Assembly (NCBI GenBank): GCA_021770245.1
Contig: JAETRI010000007.1
Location: forward strand, 1 to 64,000
DNA length: 64,000 bases
Direction: 5' to 3'
Source: Lachnospiraceae bacterium
GTDB lineage: Bacteria; Bacillota; Clostridia; Lachnospirales; Lachnospiraceae
Shown here: positions 17,184 to 25,048 of the stretch, piece by piece
How the letters are laid out: each line of letters begins with the position of its first letter
Numbering within the stretch: position 1 is the first letter of the stretch
Notes under the pieces: generated by a model
What the model was told of the DNA's origin: nothing
Databases searched by the model: none
What the model saw: only the letters and a program-made list of their open reading frames with translations
Made by a program: the position numbers and the translations under genes

Positions 17184-18968
17184 TTATCGGTCGGTTATCT
17201 GCTCTTCGCTATACGGAATACATACGTGGAAATGTGTCCCACAACCGGCGGCGCTCTCCAACTCGAGCAGGGCTGCGCCATTGTACAGAAGCGAAAGGCG
17301 GCGCGCGATATTACGCAGCGCATAATGCTCTTCCCAGCCTTCCTCCGGGTGGGCAATGCTTTCCCTCAGGGTAGAAAGCTCCGCATCGCTCATGCCGATC
17401 CCGTTGTCTTTGATGCGGATATGCAGGACGGCATCAGACCTTACGACCTGGACGAATACCATCCCGTTCCCGGTCTTTTGCTCCAGCCCGTGAAGGATCG
17501 AATTTTCCACCATCGGCTGAAGCAAAAATTTGGGGATCACCGCCTTCATCACGGACCCGTCCGCCGAAATCGTCAGATCGATCTTTTCTTCAAAGCGGTA
17601 TTTCTGGATCAGAAAATACTTCTTTACAAACTCCAGCTCTTCGTCAAGGCGGCAGGTCAGTGTGGAATCGTCGAGCATTTCCCGGAAGCTGTCCGCAAAT
17701 ACCCGGATCACTCCTGCGGTTTCCGCATCGCCCTTGAGCAGAAGGTTCATTCGGATCGTTTCCATCGTATTAAACAGATAGTGCGGATTGATCTGATTTT
17801 GCAGCATAATCAGCCGGATTGTCTTCTGCTCGTTGATCAGCTTCTGTTTTTTGATCTCGTTTTCATATACTTCGTTCATGAGATAACGGATCCGCAGGAC
17901 CATTTTTTCAAAATGCATTCCAAGATCATAGATCTCATCGTGGCCGGTGACAGGGATCGGGACATCGTTGTGTCCGGCTTCGATATGATTCATCGCATCC
18001 GTCAATAACTTCAGCCGGCGCGTCAGTTTGGATGAAAAAAGCATCAGTATGGTCAACGCGATCAGGGCAAGGCTCCCCGTCACCACAAACCCGGTGACTT
18101 TGATATCATGCGCGCCCTGTTCAACGATCTGCAGCGGGACAAGGTGTTCGTTTTTCCACTGCTCGATCCCGAGATAGTTGTTCTCGATGCCGGAGCGAAA
18201 CACCAGATAGCTCTTCCCGTCCCACGATACGATGTCGTTTTCCTGCGAGGCCTGCAGGACCTGCAGAAGCTCCTGCTCCCTCTGTGCATCCTGAAGGTTT
18301 GAAAGCAGAACGCGGTCGTTTTGATCCCGTAGCAGGACGATTACGTCCGAAAGAGCCGCTTCATCGATATATGCGACAAGATCCTCCCGGTCTATGCCGA
18401 TCTCCAGAATGCCCACGGTTTCTCCTCCCATAGGGTAGTCCTTGATCGGCGTGCTGGCGATCAGATAGTCCCTGCCGAATTCCCTGCGGATCCCGTTCCA
18501 GGCAAACAGGCCGTCCGCATCCTCCAAAGCCGCCGCATGTTCCCTGAACTGTGTATCGTCCCGGATAAATGTTCCCGAAAATTTGATGTCGGGATTGGCT
18601 GTGTAAATGTGGATGCGCAGGTTTTGAAAACGGTATCGCAGCTGTTCGAACAGGCCGTGGACCGTGCTTATATAGGTGCTGTACAGCGCGTAATCGTCCT
18701 CCGTGTGATCCGACAGGTAGGAGACCACAGCCTGGTTTGTGCCGACAGCAAAGGAGGCCTGGGCAATTTCCGTTATTTTTTCGTTCAGGTTCGTTCCGAC
18801 CTGTTCGACGGAATACCGATAGATCTCTTTCGTTTCCGTAATGCTCAATATACGCACGGCATCCGAAAAATAAAGGCAGAGCAGAAGGGTCGGAAGCAGG
18901 CAGATCGAAATATAAAGCAGAGACATCTGCATTGGCAGCGGAAATCGGATCGTTTTCTTTTTGTTCAA
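17184..18968 (-). CDS. YesM-type sensor histidine kinase
   Basis: A protein of 594 residues. Transmembrane helix near residues 14-35 (MSLLYISICLLPTLLLCLYF), a large extracellular Cache-like domain to about 290, a second helix (VVTGSLALIALTILMLF), HAMP, then the His_kinase domain with the phospho-acceptor in NQINPHYLFNTMETIRM and an ATPase domain with DNGIGMS. Such kinases sense extracellular sugars or the loaded binding protein. It is 12 bases upstream of the regulator gene, in one operon with the glycosidase-like genes. Confidence 0.93.
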   Translation of the reverse strand: MNKKKTIRFPLPMQMSLLYISICLLPTLLLCLYFSDAVRILSITETKEIYRYSVEQVGTNLNEKITEIAQASFAVGTNQAVVSYLSDHTEDDYALYSTYISTVHGLFEQLRYRFQNLRIHIYTANPDIKFSGTFIRDDTQFREHAAALEDADGLFAWNGIRREFGRDYLIASTPIKDYPMGGETVGILEIGIDREDLVAYIDEAALSDVIVLLRDQNDRVLLSNLQDAQREQELLQVLQASQENDIVSWDGKSYLVFRSGIENNYLGIEQWKNEHLVPLQIVEQGAHDIKVTGFVVTGSLALIALTILMLFSSKLTRRLKLLTDAMNHIEAGHNDVPIPVTGHDEIYDLGMHFEKMVLRIRYLMNEVYENEIKKQKLINEQKTIRLIMLQNQINPHYLFNTMETIRMNLLLKGDAETAGVIRVFADSFREMLDDSTLTCRLDEELEFVKKYFLIQKYRFEEKIDLTISADGSVMKAVIPKFLLQPMVENSILHGLEQKTGNGMVFVQVVRSDAVLHIRIKDNGIGMSDAELSTLRESIAHPEEGWEEHYALRNIARRLSLLYNGAALLELESAAGCGTHFHVCIPYSEEQITDR

Positions 18969-19033
18969 ACGGCAGTTCCTTTCAGGTCCTTTTATCGGTC
19001 AGGCAGTTTAGCGGCCTTTGTGCGGCCGTACGG

Positions 19034-20764
19034 TCACTCAAACATCCTATCGATACGTCTGTTATAATCGGCCCACACTTTGCTTACGGAATCCCAATCG
19101 TCGGCGCTCAGTTCAAGGCTGGGCATGGGAGAAATGCAATAGAGATCAGGGATTCCGAGCGTGGGGGCAAGACGCATGTAACGCATGGTATCTCTATAGG
19201 AAGAAAACGCAGCCCCGTCGGTATCGAAAAGAACGCCGGGCATGGCGGTCTCATAGACCTCTTTGCGGAAGCTGAATTCTTCATAACAACGGCGAAGGTC
19301 GATATAGTAGTCATGGAGGCGCGCCTGATCACAGAATTCGGCAAATAAGGGATGGCAGGGACTGCAGTTTATAATCGCCTCGGGTTTTATTTCCTTAACG
19401 CACCGATAGATGTAGGAAACCAATTCAAGGAATAATTCAACGCCGTATTTTCCGGAGTGGGATTCGGCGCCCCGGCCGACGGGCTGCCAGAATGCATAGT
19501 CAAGCTTCAGCCCGTATGCGTTGCAGCACCCCTCGTCGCCGGAAAGCAGATGATACAGCATTGCCTTCAGGCGTTCGCGGTATTTCGGGTTTGTCGGATC
19601 CGCAACAGGGCGGTTTTCTTTTGGATCCCACATGCACATATCTTCGTCAAGCCCTTCGGCATCCCAGAGCTTGAACCACAGCATGGTGTAGATCCCGTTT
19701 TCCTCTCTGTTCCGGTCAATAAAAGAGCGAAGATCCGGCCACTGCTCCTTGTTCGGAACCTGGTCTCCATAGGAGCGCTGCCATTTGTCGTCTATGATCA
19801 TAATCTTAGGATAGAGCTTTTTTTCCCGGAGCTCCCTGACCAGATTGAGATAGACTTCTTCGCATGCGAGAGCCGTACATTCGTCATAGCTCGCATACCC
19901 GCCTCCGTGTTTGTTCCCGTACGCATATTGTTCAAGCCAGCCGCAGGTCATCGGTCCGTACCAGAAGCGCGGCCTCTTTTCAGCGAGAGCCTTATGCCTT
20001 GCAAGACCGGAAGCAAAGTAGTAGTCACTGTAGAACCTGAGCGCCGCCATATCGCTTTCGGCCACATAGCAGAGGATTCTGGGAGTTTCCCATGTGCCGT
20101 TGACAACAGTATGCCCGCTTTGGTCCGTCCAAAACCAGAAACGTCTGCGGTTTGCGTCGGAGTGCGTCTTATAGTTAAACTGGGTAAAATTGTGTTCCCC
20201 CCTGTCCGCAGCAAGGCCGAATGCCATTTTCCGGGCGACCCCGGGGGTGGAGAAACTATATACAAACATGGGTGGGACCATCAGGTAGGAGAAGACTTCC
20301 TGACTTTCCATTGCCGAAAAATAACATTGTTTTTGCCCCGTAACCGTTACGATTGGCGTAAAACCCATGTCGAATTCATACATGCTGCCCTGCTTACCTT
20401 CGGAGGGGTTCCCGCTAAAATAATTTACCGTATCGACGGCTCCTCTTCCCGTAACGCGGACGGAATATTCAAAATGCGTCTCAAAGCAGCGTACGATGTA
20501 TTCCTTTTTCTCCCACAGGGAAGAGGCCGATTCCCATATGCAGGTAACGACTCCGTTCAAAACGGACGTCGACAGCCTCGCCTGTCCCGTTTCCGCATCG
20601 CTGTTTACCGTATCGTTTATTCCGCAGGTATTTACTGCGGATACGGGGCGAAGGCCGGCAAGAACCTCCCCGGCCACGATAAAGTCAATATTCTCAGCCG
20701 TGATCGTAAGCGCGTAACTGCCTGTTTTTACGAAAAGGCTGCCGTTTTTTTCTTCTGTGTACAT
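19034..20764 (-). CDS. Clan GH-D-like glycosidase (GH36/GH27 relative)
   Basis: A protein of 576 residues without signal peptide. The N-terminal half is a beta-sandwich; the C-terminal half a TIM barrel with IMIIDDKWQ, then GLKLDYAFW (position of the nucleophile Asp in the KWD motif of alpha-galactosidases), and INCSPCHPLFAEFCDQARLHD, which resembles the Cys- and Asp-bearing acid/base region of GH36. I therefore infer a retaining alpha-glycosidase, possibly alpha-galactosidase-like, but the family is uncertain. It sits 15 bases after the next gene and is co-transcribed with yesM/yesN. Confidence 0.65.
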   Translation of the reverse strand: MYTEEKNGSLFVKTGSYALTITAENIDFIVAGEVLAGLRPVSAVNTCGINDTVNSDAETGQARLSTSVLNGVVTCIWESASSLWEKKEYIVRCFETHFEYSVRVTGRGAVDTVNYFSGNPSEGKQGSMYEFDMGFTPIVTVTGQKQCYFSAMESQEVFSYLMVPPMFVYSFSTPGVARKMAFGLAADRGEHNFTQFNYKTHSDANRRRFWFWTDQSGHTVVNGTWETPRILCYVAESDMAALRFYSDYYFASGLARHKALAEKRPRFWYGPMTCGWLEQYAYGNKHGGGYASYDECTALACEEVYLNLVRELREKKLYPKIMIIDDKWQRSYGDQVPNKEQWPDLRSFIDRNREENGIYTMLWFKLWDAEGLDEDMCMWDPKENRPVADPTNPKYRERLKAMLYHLLSGDEGCCNAYGLKLDYAFWQPVGRGAESHSGKYGVELFLELVSYIYRCVKEIKPEAIINCSPCHPLFAEFCDQARLHDYYIDLRRCYEEFSFRKEVYETAMPGVLFDTDGAAFSSYRDTMRYMRLAPTLGIPDLYCISPMPSLELSADDWDSVSKVWADYNRRIDRMFE

Positions 20765-20779
20765 ATTTGTCTCCCATCC

Positions 20780-21733
20780 CTAGTGAAGGCTTTCGTGTGC
20801 GTCGGGAAAATATTTCTTTTTTGAAATACCGAATCGGTTGGCTTCGTCGAGGAGGGTGTAATAATCCTCCTGCGTGGTAAGCCGCCAGGGCGCTGCGATG
20901 ACGCCCTTGAGACGCTCGTCGGAGATGCAGGAGCGCGCTTCTCTAAGCGTATCGTCCGTGTTGAACTGATAGCTCCAAGTGGAGCAGCACGTGGGGACCT
21001 GATCGTAGCCGGCTTTTTCGAGAAGTTGATAGCAGCCCGGACGGTGATCTTCAAACGTGCCGTCTTCCCTGCGGGGCATCGGATCATACCACCAGTTTGA
21101 CTGCAGTACGCTTTTGGGCATCTTCTTCAGATACACATCGGGATGTTTCCAGCACGGATCGGCCCAGACCCATGGCCGGACGCCGTTTCTGCCGCAGGCA
21201 TCAAAAAGCCTGTAGAGGTCATGCCACCACAGATCGCCGAAACGGATGTGGCAGATGCTGTAGTCTTTTTGGCACTCCAGACCTTCTTCGTCCATCCCGA
21301 GATGGAGCAGTTCGGGATGATCGAACAGCTCGCAGACTTCGTCTATGATATCATCGCAGAACTGATAGTACCGCTTCGTGCTGACCATCCTGCCGTATTC
21401 ACCCATCCATGCGTCATGACAGGTGGAAAAATTAAGCTTTGGCAGCGGGGTTAAGCCGACGGAACGGATATAGTCCAGTTCTTTCTTCATCTTTTCCTTG
21501 GACCAGGCTCCCGCGACGGCAATCTCCGGATGCGATTCGTAGCGGACCGCGTCCCCGACATCGATCAGCAGGGTATTGAAGCCCTGCGCCGGAAGGAAAT
21601 CGATGGTTTTCCGCCAGATCTCCTCGTCGGTATGGAATTTATCATAGTAAGGCTTGTAGACGAAGCTGGAACCGGGATCCCCCCACATATTGGTGCTTAG
21701 ATGAATGAGATAGATCCATTTTTTCTCCTGCAT
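20780..21733 (-). CDS. Uncharacterised TIM-barrel glycosidase-like protein
   Basis: A protein of 317 residues, first gene of the minus-strand operon. No signal peptide. The pattern of strands (NTLLIDVGDAVRYE, LTPLPKLNFSTCHDAW, LLHLGMDEEG, RPWVWADPCW) suggests a barrel. The Asp-Glu pair in LGMDEEG recalls the catalytic pair of GH20-type hexosaminidases, but surrounding residues do not match well. I do not recognise a named family. Co-transcription with the GH-D-like enzyme and the sensor pair suggests a role in breakdown of the imported glycan. Confidence 0.55.
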   Translation of the reverse strand: MQEKKWIYLIHLSTNMWGDPGSSFVYKPYYDKFHTDEEIWRKTIDFLPAQGFNTLLIDVGDAVRYESHPEIAVAGAWSKEKMKKELDYIRSVGLTPLPKLNFSTCHDAWMGEYGRMVSTKRYYQFCDDIIDEVCELFDHPELLHLGMDEEGLECQKDYSICHIRFGDLWWHDLYRLFDACGRNGVRPWVWADPCWKHPDVYLKKMPKSVLQSNWWYDPMPRREDGTFEDHRPGCYQLLEKAGYDQVPTCCSTWSYQFNTDDTLREARSCISDERLKGVIAAPWRLTTQEDYYTLLDEANRFGISKKKYFPDAHESLH

Positions 21734-21804
21734 AGCAGATACCCCCTTCCTCTTCGACCCGGAAAATCTCCATGATCCATAAAAGGAACCCTTTTTTTTC
21801 TAAT

Positions 21805-21873
21805 ATTTTAGCAATTTTTCATAAAAAATGCTACTGGGTAAAATGCAGAGTTTTACATGATAAAATATACTTT
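21805..21873 (-). promoter_or_regulatory. Promoter/operator matching the one at 11327
   Basis: Read on the minus strand: AAAGTATATTTT..CATGTAAAA..CTGCATT..CCAGTAG, a T-run, then TGCTAAAAT as extended -10. Every block matches the promoter of the ABC importer, with the same spacing. It lies about 70-140 bases before the first gene of the minus-strand operon. Confidence 0.75.
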
Positions 21874-21919
21874 GTTTTCTTCCGACCCTCCTCCCTGTAA
21901 TATCGGGGAACAGAAAGAG

Positions 21920-21956
21920 AGCCGGCTGACCGTGGTTTCTCACAGGTCTGCCGGCT
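21920..21956 (-). terminator. Terminator of the DMT transporter gene
   Basis: AGCCGGC and GACC pair with GGTC and GCCGGCT; on the minus strand it is followed by CTCTTTCTG. A second dyad, CCCGGACGG/CCGTCCGGG at about 21969-21990, lies between it and the gene end. Confidence 0.6.
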
Positions 21957-22006
21957 TTTGGACTGATTCCCGGACGGGATGCCGTCCGGGCAGATATCCG
22001 AAAGAG

Positions 22007-22891
22007 TCATATGCTTAATAAGGCGATGCTTATCGCGGAAAGGACAATCCCTGCAACCGTCATCTTAGTCATCTTCTCTTTTAGAACGATCCTGCACAGG
22101 ACGGCCGAGAGGACCAGAATGCTGCCGTTACAGACGGTGTAAAGGATATAACCGGGTATATATGCAAGCAGAGTCATGAGTAGATAGACCGCGAAGGCGG
22201 CGCACAGGCTGCTCCCTACGGCAAATCCCCAGGCGGCCTTTCCCATCCGGAAGGCCCGGAGCGACCGGCCGCGCTGCGTTACGAATAAATAGAGCAGGGA
22301 GACTGCCGCGGATGAAAGGAAGGTGACAAGGATCATTTCGTTGCGCTCGCCGGCAAACGATCTTTGCTGGGCATCCATAAGGACGCCGTAGATACCGTTT
22401 GTAAAAAAGAGCAGGATAACCCAAAAGAAGTATCCTTTTTTGATGTTCGACAAATCGATTCCTCCGCCGTTCAGAACGACAAAGGCAGCGAGCATCACGG
22501 CGATCCCGGCCATCTGCGAAAAGGTCAGACGGTCTCCCCAGTAAACGGCGGAAAAGACCAGGCACACCACGATGCTGCCGAAAAGCATCATAATACTTTG
22601 AAATGCATACGGGCCGCTTTGGGATGCATGGATCATGCTGAGATGAAAGAGGAACAACACGCACCCGTTGATACATCCCAACAGGATTGTCTCTTTGGAA
22701 GGGGCGGCCTGAAAACGACACAAAAGAAGCGTGACGATGCTTACAAGGGTTCCGTATAACACGGCATAGGACGGCGTCGCAGCTTCCTCCTGCCCTCTGT
22801 AATGAGTGGAGAACAGTTTACTGAAAAACGTCTGTCCCGTGTAACACGCAACACATAGTAATGTGAGCAGAAAGATGAAAAACGTCGGCAT
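22007..22891 (-). CDS. DMT/EamA-type transporter
   Basis: A protein of 294 residues with ten predicted helices in two repeated halves of five, as in drug/metabolite transporters. The first helix is MPTFFIFLLTLLCVACYTGQTFFSKLF; the closing segment LSAVLCRIVLKEKMTKMTVAGIVLSAISIALL has the usual Glu-Lys-rich turn before the last helix. The substrate is unknown. The ATG at 22891 follows GAGGAGGGG; the upstream in-frame ATG at 23002 lies at the promoter and is unlikely to be used. Confidence 0.85.
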   Translation of the reverse strand: MPTFFIFLLTLLCVACYTGQTFFSKLFSTHYRGQEEAATPSYAVLYGTLVSIVTLLLCRFQAAPSKETILLGCINGCVLFLFHLSMIHASQSGPYAFQSIMMLFGSIVVCLVFSAVYWGDRLTFSQMAGIAVMLAAFVVLNGGGIDLSNIKKGYFFWVILLFFTNGIYGVLMDAQQRSFAGERNEMILVTFLSSAAVSLLYLFVTQRGRSLRAFRMGKAAWGFAVGSSLCAAFAVYLLMTLLAYIPGYILYTVCNGSILVLSAVLCRIVLKEKMTKMTVAGIVLSAISIALLSI

Positions 22892-22984
22892 GCTGTCCCC
22901 TCCTCGTGGCAATGGTTTTCCCTGCATATAGTTCCTGCTCCCTTTATCGGCGGGCAGCTTGTCAATACGGAAATTCCTGTGGAC

Positions 22985-23013
22985 ATTATAGCGGGTGTCC
23001 ACTCTTAATTCAA
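22985..23013 (-). promoter_or_regulatory. Promoter of the DMT transporter gene
   Basis: On the minus strand TTGAAT, 17-base spacer, TATAAT. Confidence 0.75.
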
Positions 23014-23109
23014 TATCATTTTCTGACTGTTTATTCTATAATTTGTCATGTATATGGATTCCCTGACAGCTGCATTCATGTGCTTGTCTTGAAACCGATA
23101 TCCACGGGG

Positions 23110-23139
23110 TTGACAACGACAGACGATGCAGTGTATGCT
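23110..23139 (+). promoter_or_regulatory. Promoter of the SRAP gene cluster
   Basis: TTGACA (23110-23115), 18-base spacer, TATGCT (23134-23139). No LexA-type box was seen near it. Confidence 0.6.
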
Positions 23140-23209
23140 TCCGGTGAGACGGAATACACGAAAACAGGTGGCAGGGCAGCACTTTTGGGCGATACGCAAA
23201 GGAGATTCT

Positions 23210-23818
23210 ATGTGCGGCAGATACTATGTGGATGATGAAACGGCCGGGGAGATTGAAGAACTGGTCCGGCAGACGGATGAAAAGAGGAGACAGGAATCTT
23301 TACGGGCCGTAGGCCGGATTACGGCAGATGATATCCATCCGGGTAAAGATGCTCCGGTGCTTTCGGGAGCGGGAGGCTCCATCTGCTGCGTATGGCAGCA
23401 TTGGGGTTTCCCGGGTTTTGAGGATAAAAAGCTGATTTTTAATGCGAGATGTGAGTCCGCATTGAAAAAACCTCTGTTTCGGGACAGCCTTCTTCACAGA
23501 CGTATCGTGATTCCGGCGGCCCGATTCTACGAGTGGAACCCACAGAGAGAGAAGAATACGTTTGGCAGGAAAGACGGGTCGCTCCTGTTCATGGCAGGAT
23601 TTTGCAGGCGGTACGAGGATGGGGAGCATTTTGTGATTCTCACGACTGCGGCAAATGCTTCTATGGAGCAGGTACACGACCGGATGCCGTTGATCCTGGA
23701 GCGGCAGGAGATTGCGGAGTGGATGACGGATGATGCGAAAACGGAAGGCTTCCTGCATAAAACGCCCTGTCCGTTGGAGCGAGAAACGGATTATGAACAG
23801 CTGCGCCTAACTTTATGA
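23210..23818 (+). CDS. SOS-response-associated peptidase (SRAP/YedK/HMCES)
   Basis: A protein of 202 residues starting MCGRYY. Cys2, exposed after removal of Met, forms a covalent thiazolidine link with abasic sites in single-stranded DNA. The family blocks are present: FNARCES (Asn, Arg and Glu near the active site), RRIVIPAARFYEW and DRMPLIL. It protects abasic sites during replication. ATG 23210 is fixed by the need for Cys2 and by AAAGGAG upstream. It heads a run of plus-strand genes up to the GH13 glucosidase. Confidence 0.93.
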   Translation: MCGRYYVDDETAGEIEELVRQTDEKRRQESLRAVGRITADDIHPGKDAPVLSGAGGSICCVWQHWGFPGFEDKKLIFNARCESALKKPLFRDSLLHRRIVIPAARFYEWNPQREKNTFGRKDGSLLFMAGFCRRYEDGEHFVILTTAANASMEQVHDRMPLILERQEIAEWMTDDAKTEGFLHKTPCPLERETDYEQLRLTL

Positions 23819-23903
23819 TGCCGAGACGCGGTTTTTGTGGTATCATTTCCTTCGTAAGATTAAAAAAGGGAGAAGCCCTCTAAAGCGGGCGGACGGGAGC
23901 AAA

Positions 23904-24479
23904 ATGGAAAAGAAGATGACAAGGCAGGAGGCGTGGGAGCTGCTGACCGAATATACGGAGACGCCGGCCCTGCAGAAGCATGCCCAGGCGGTGGAAGCGG
24001 TAATGGCTCATTTTGGCAGGCTGGAAGGGGAAGACGAGGAGGTATGGGGCGTTGCCGGCCTTCTGCATGACCTGGATTATGAGAAATTCCCGGAAGAGCA
24101 TTGCCGAAAAGCGGAAGAGATCATGCGGGAAAGAGGCGTAGATGAGATCTACATCCGGGCCATGAGCTGTCACGGTTATGGAATCTGCACGGACACGAAA
24201 CCGGAGAGCAGGATGGAGAAGGTCTTGTTTACGGTGGACGAGCTGACAGGGCTGATCAATGCGGTCTGTCTCATGCGTCCGTCCAGAAGCGTACTGGATC
24301 TGGAGGTGAAGTCGGTAAAGAAGAAATTCAAGGATAAATCCTTTGCGGCAGGGGTGGACCGGGAGACGATACGCAGCGGCTGTGGGATGCTCGGCATGGA
24401 GCTTGACGATGTGATCCGCGAGACCATCGAAGGCATGAGAGAGCGGGCAGAAGAAATCGGTTTGAAGGGAAATCTGTAA
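23904..24479 (+). CDS. HD-domain hydrolase
   Basis: A protein of 191 residues. The motif AGLLHDLDYEKFPEEH with the upstream KHAQAVEAVMA His gives the metal-binding HD domain; SCHGYG supplies a further His. Short HD proteins of this kind are common in Clostridia and are thought to be phosphohydrolases, but their substrate is not established. Start 23904 has a GGACGGGAG upstream. Confidence 0.85.
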   Translation: MEKKMTRQEAWELLTEYTETPALQKHAQAVEAVMAHFGRLEGEDEEVWGVAGLLHDLDYEKFPEEHCRKAEEIMRERGVDEIYIRAMSCHGYGICTDTKPESRMEKVLFTVDELTGLINAVCLMRPSRSVLDLEVKSVKKKFKDKSFAAGVDRETIRSGCGMLGMELDDVIRETIEGMRERAEEIGLKGNL

Positions 24480-24571
24480 TCCGCCCGGGATTTTTTGTCC
24501 CATTATGACGAAATACATATTCTTGGAAGAAAGTAGTGCGCGGACGAACATTTTTAAGGGAGGGAGAAACA

Positions 24572-25048
24572 ATGGAGTATCGGCTTATCCGCCTGGTAGA
24601 CATGCCTGAAATCAAGGAGGAGGCGGCAGGATGGTTCCATGAGAAATGGGGCGTTCCTCTGGAGGCTTATCAGGACAGTATGGAAGAATGTTTGGAGAAA
24701 AAGGGAAACGTCCCGCAATGGTATCTGGCCATGGAGGGGAAGAGGATCATCGGGGGAATGGGCGTAATCGAAAACGATTTCCACGACAGGAAGGATCTTG
24801 CTCCCAATGTCTGTGCGGTATATACGGAGGAGGACAGGAGATGCCGGGGAGTGGCAGGAGCATTGTTGGACTTCGTGTGCCGGGATATGAAAGAGCGGGG
24901 AATCGGCACGCTTTATCTGGTGACGGATCATACCTCCTTTTATGAGCGCTATGGCTGGGAATTCCTGTGCCTGGTTCAGGGAGACGGGGAACCGGATCCG
25001 ACCAGGATGTATGTGCACCGGACGGAAAGGAGAACAAAGAAATGCTGA
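24572..25048 (+). CDS. GNAT-family N-acetyltransferase
   Basis: A protein of 158 residues. The acetyl-CoA loop is CAVYTEEDRRCRGVAGALLDFVCRDMKERG, where R-x-x-G-x-A matches the usual Q/R-x-x-G-x-G/A. The C-terminus has YLVTDHTSFYERYGWEFL. It transfers acetyl from acetyl-CoA to an unknown amine. Start 24572 follows AAGGGAGGGAG. It overlaps the next gene by seven bases. Confidence 0.88.
   Translation: MEYRLIRLVDMPEIKEEAAGWFHEKWGVPLEAYQDSMEECLEKKGNVPQWYLAMEGKRIIGGMGVIENDFHDRKDLAPNVCAVYTEEDRRCRGVAGALLDFVCRDMKERGIGTLYLVTDHTSFYERYGWEFLCLVQGDGEPDPTRMYVHRTERRTKKC

Noticed and set aside
19457-20824. Plus-strand reading frame of 455 codons
   Set aside because: Antisense to the GH-D-like glycosidase gene; rich in Pro and Arg without domain pattern.
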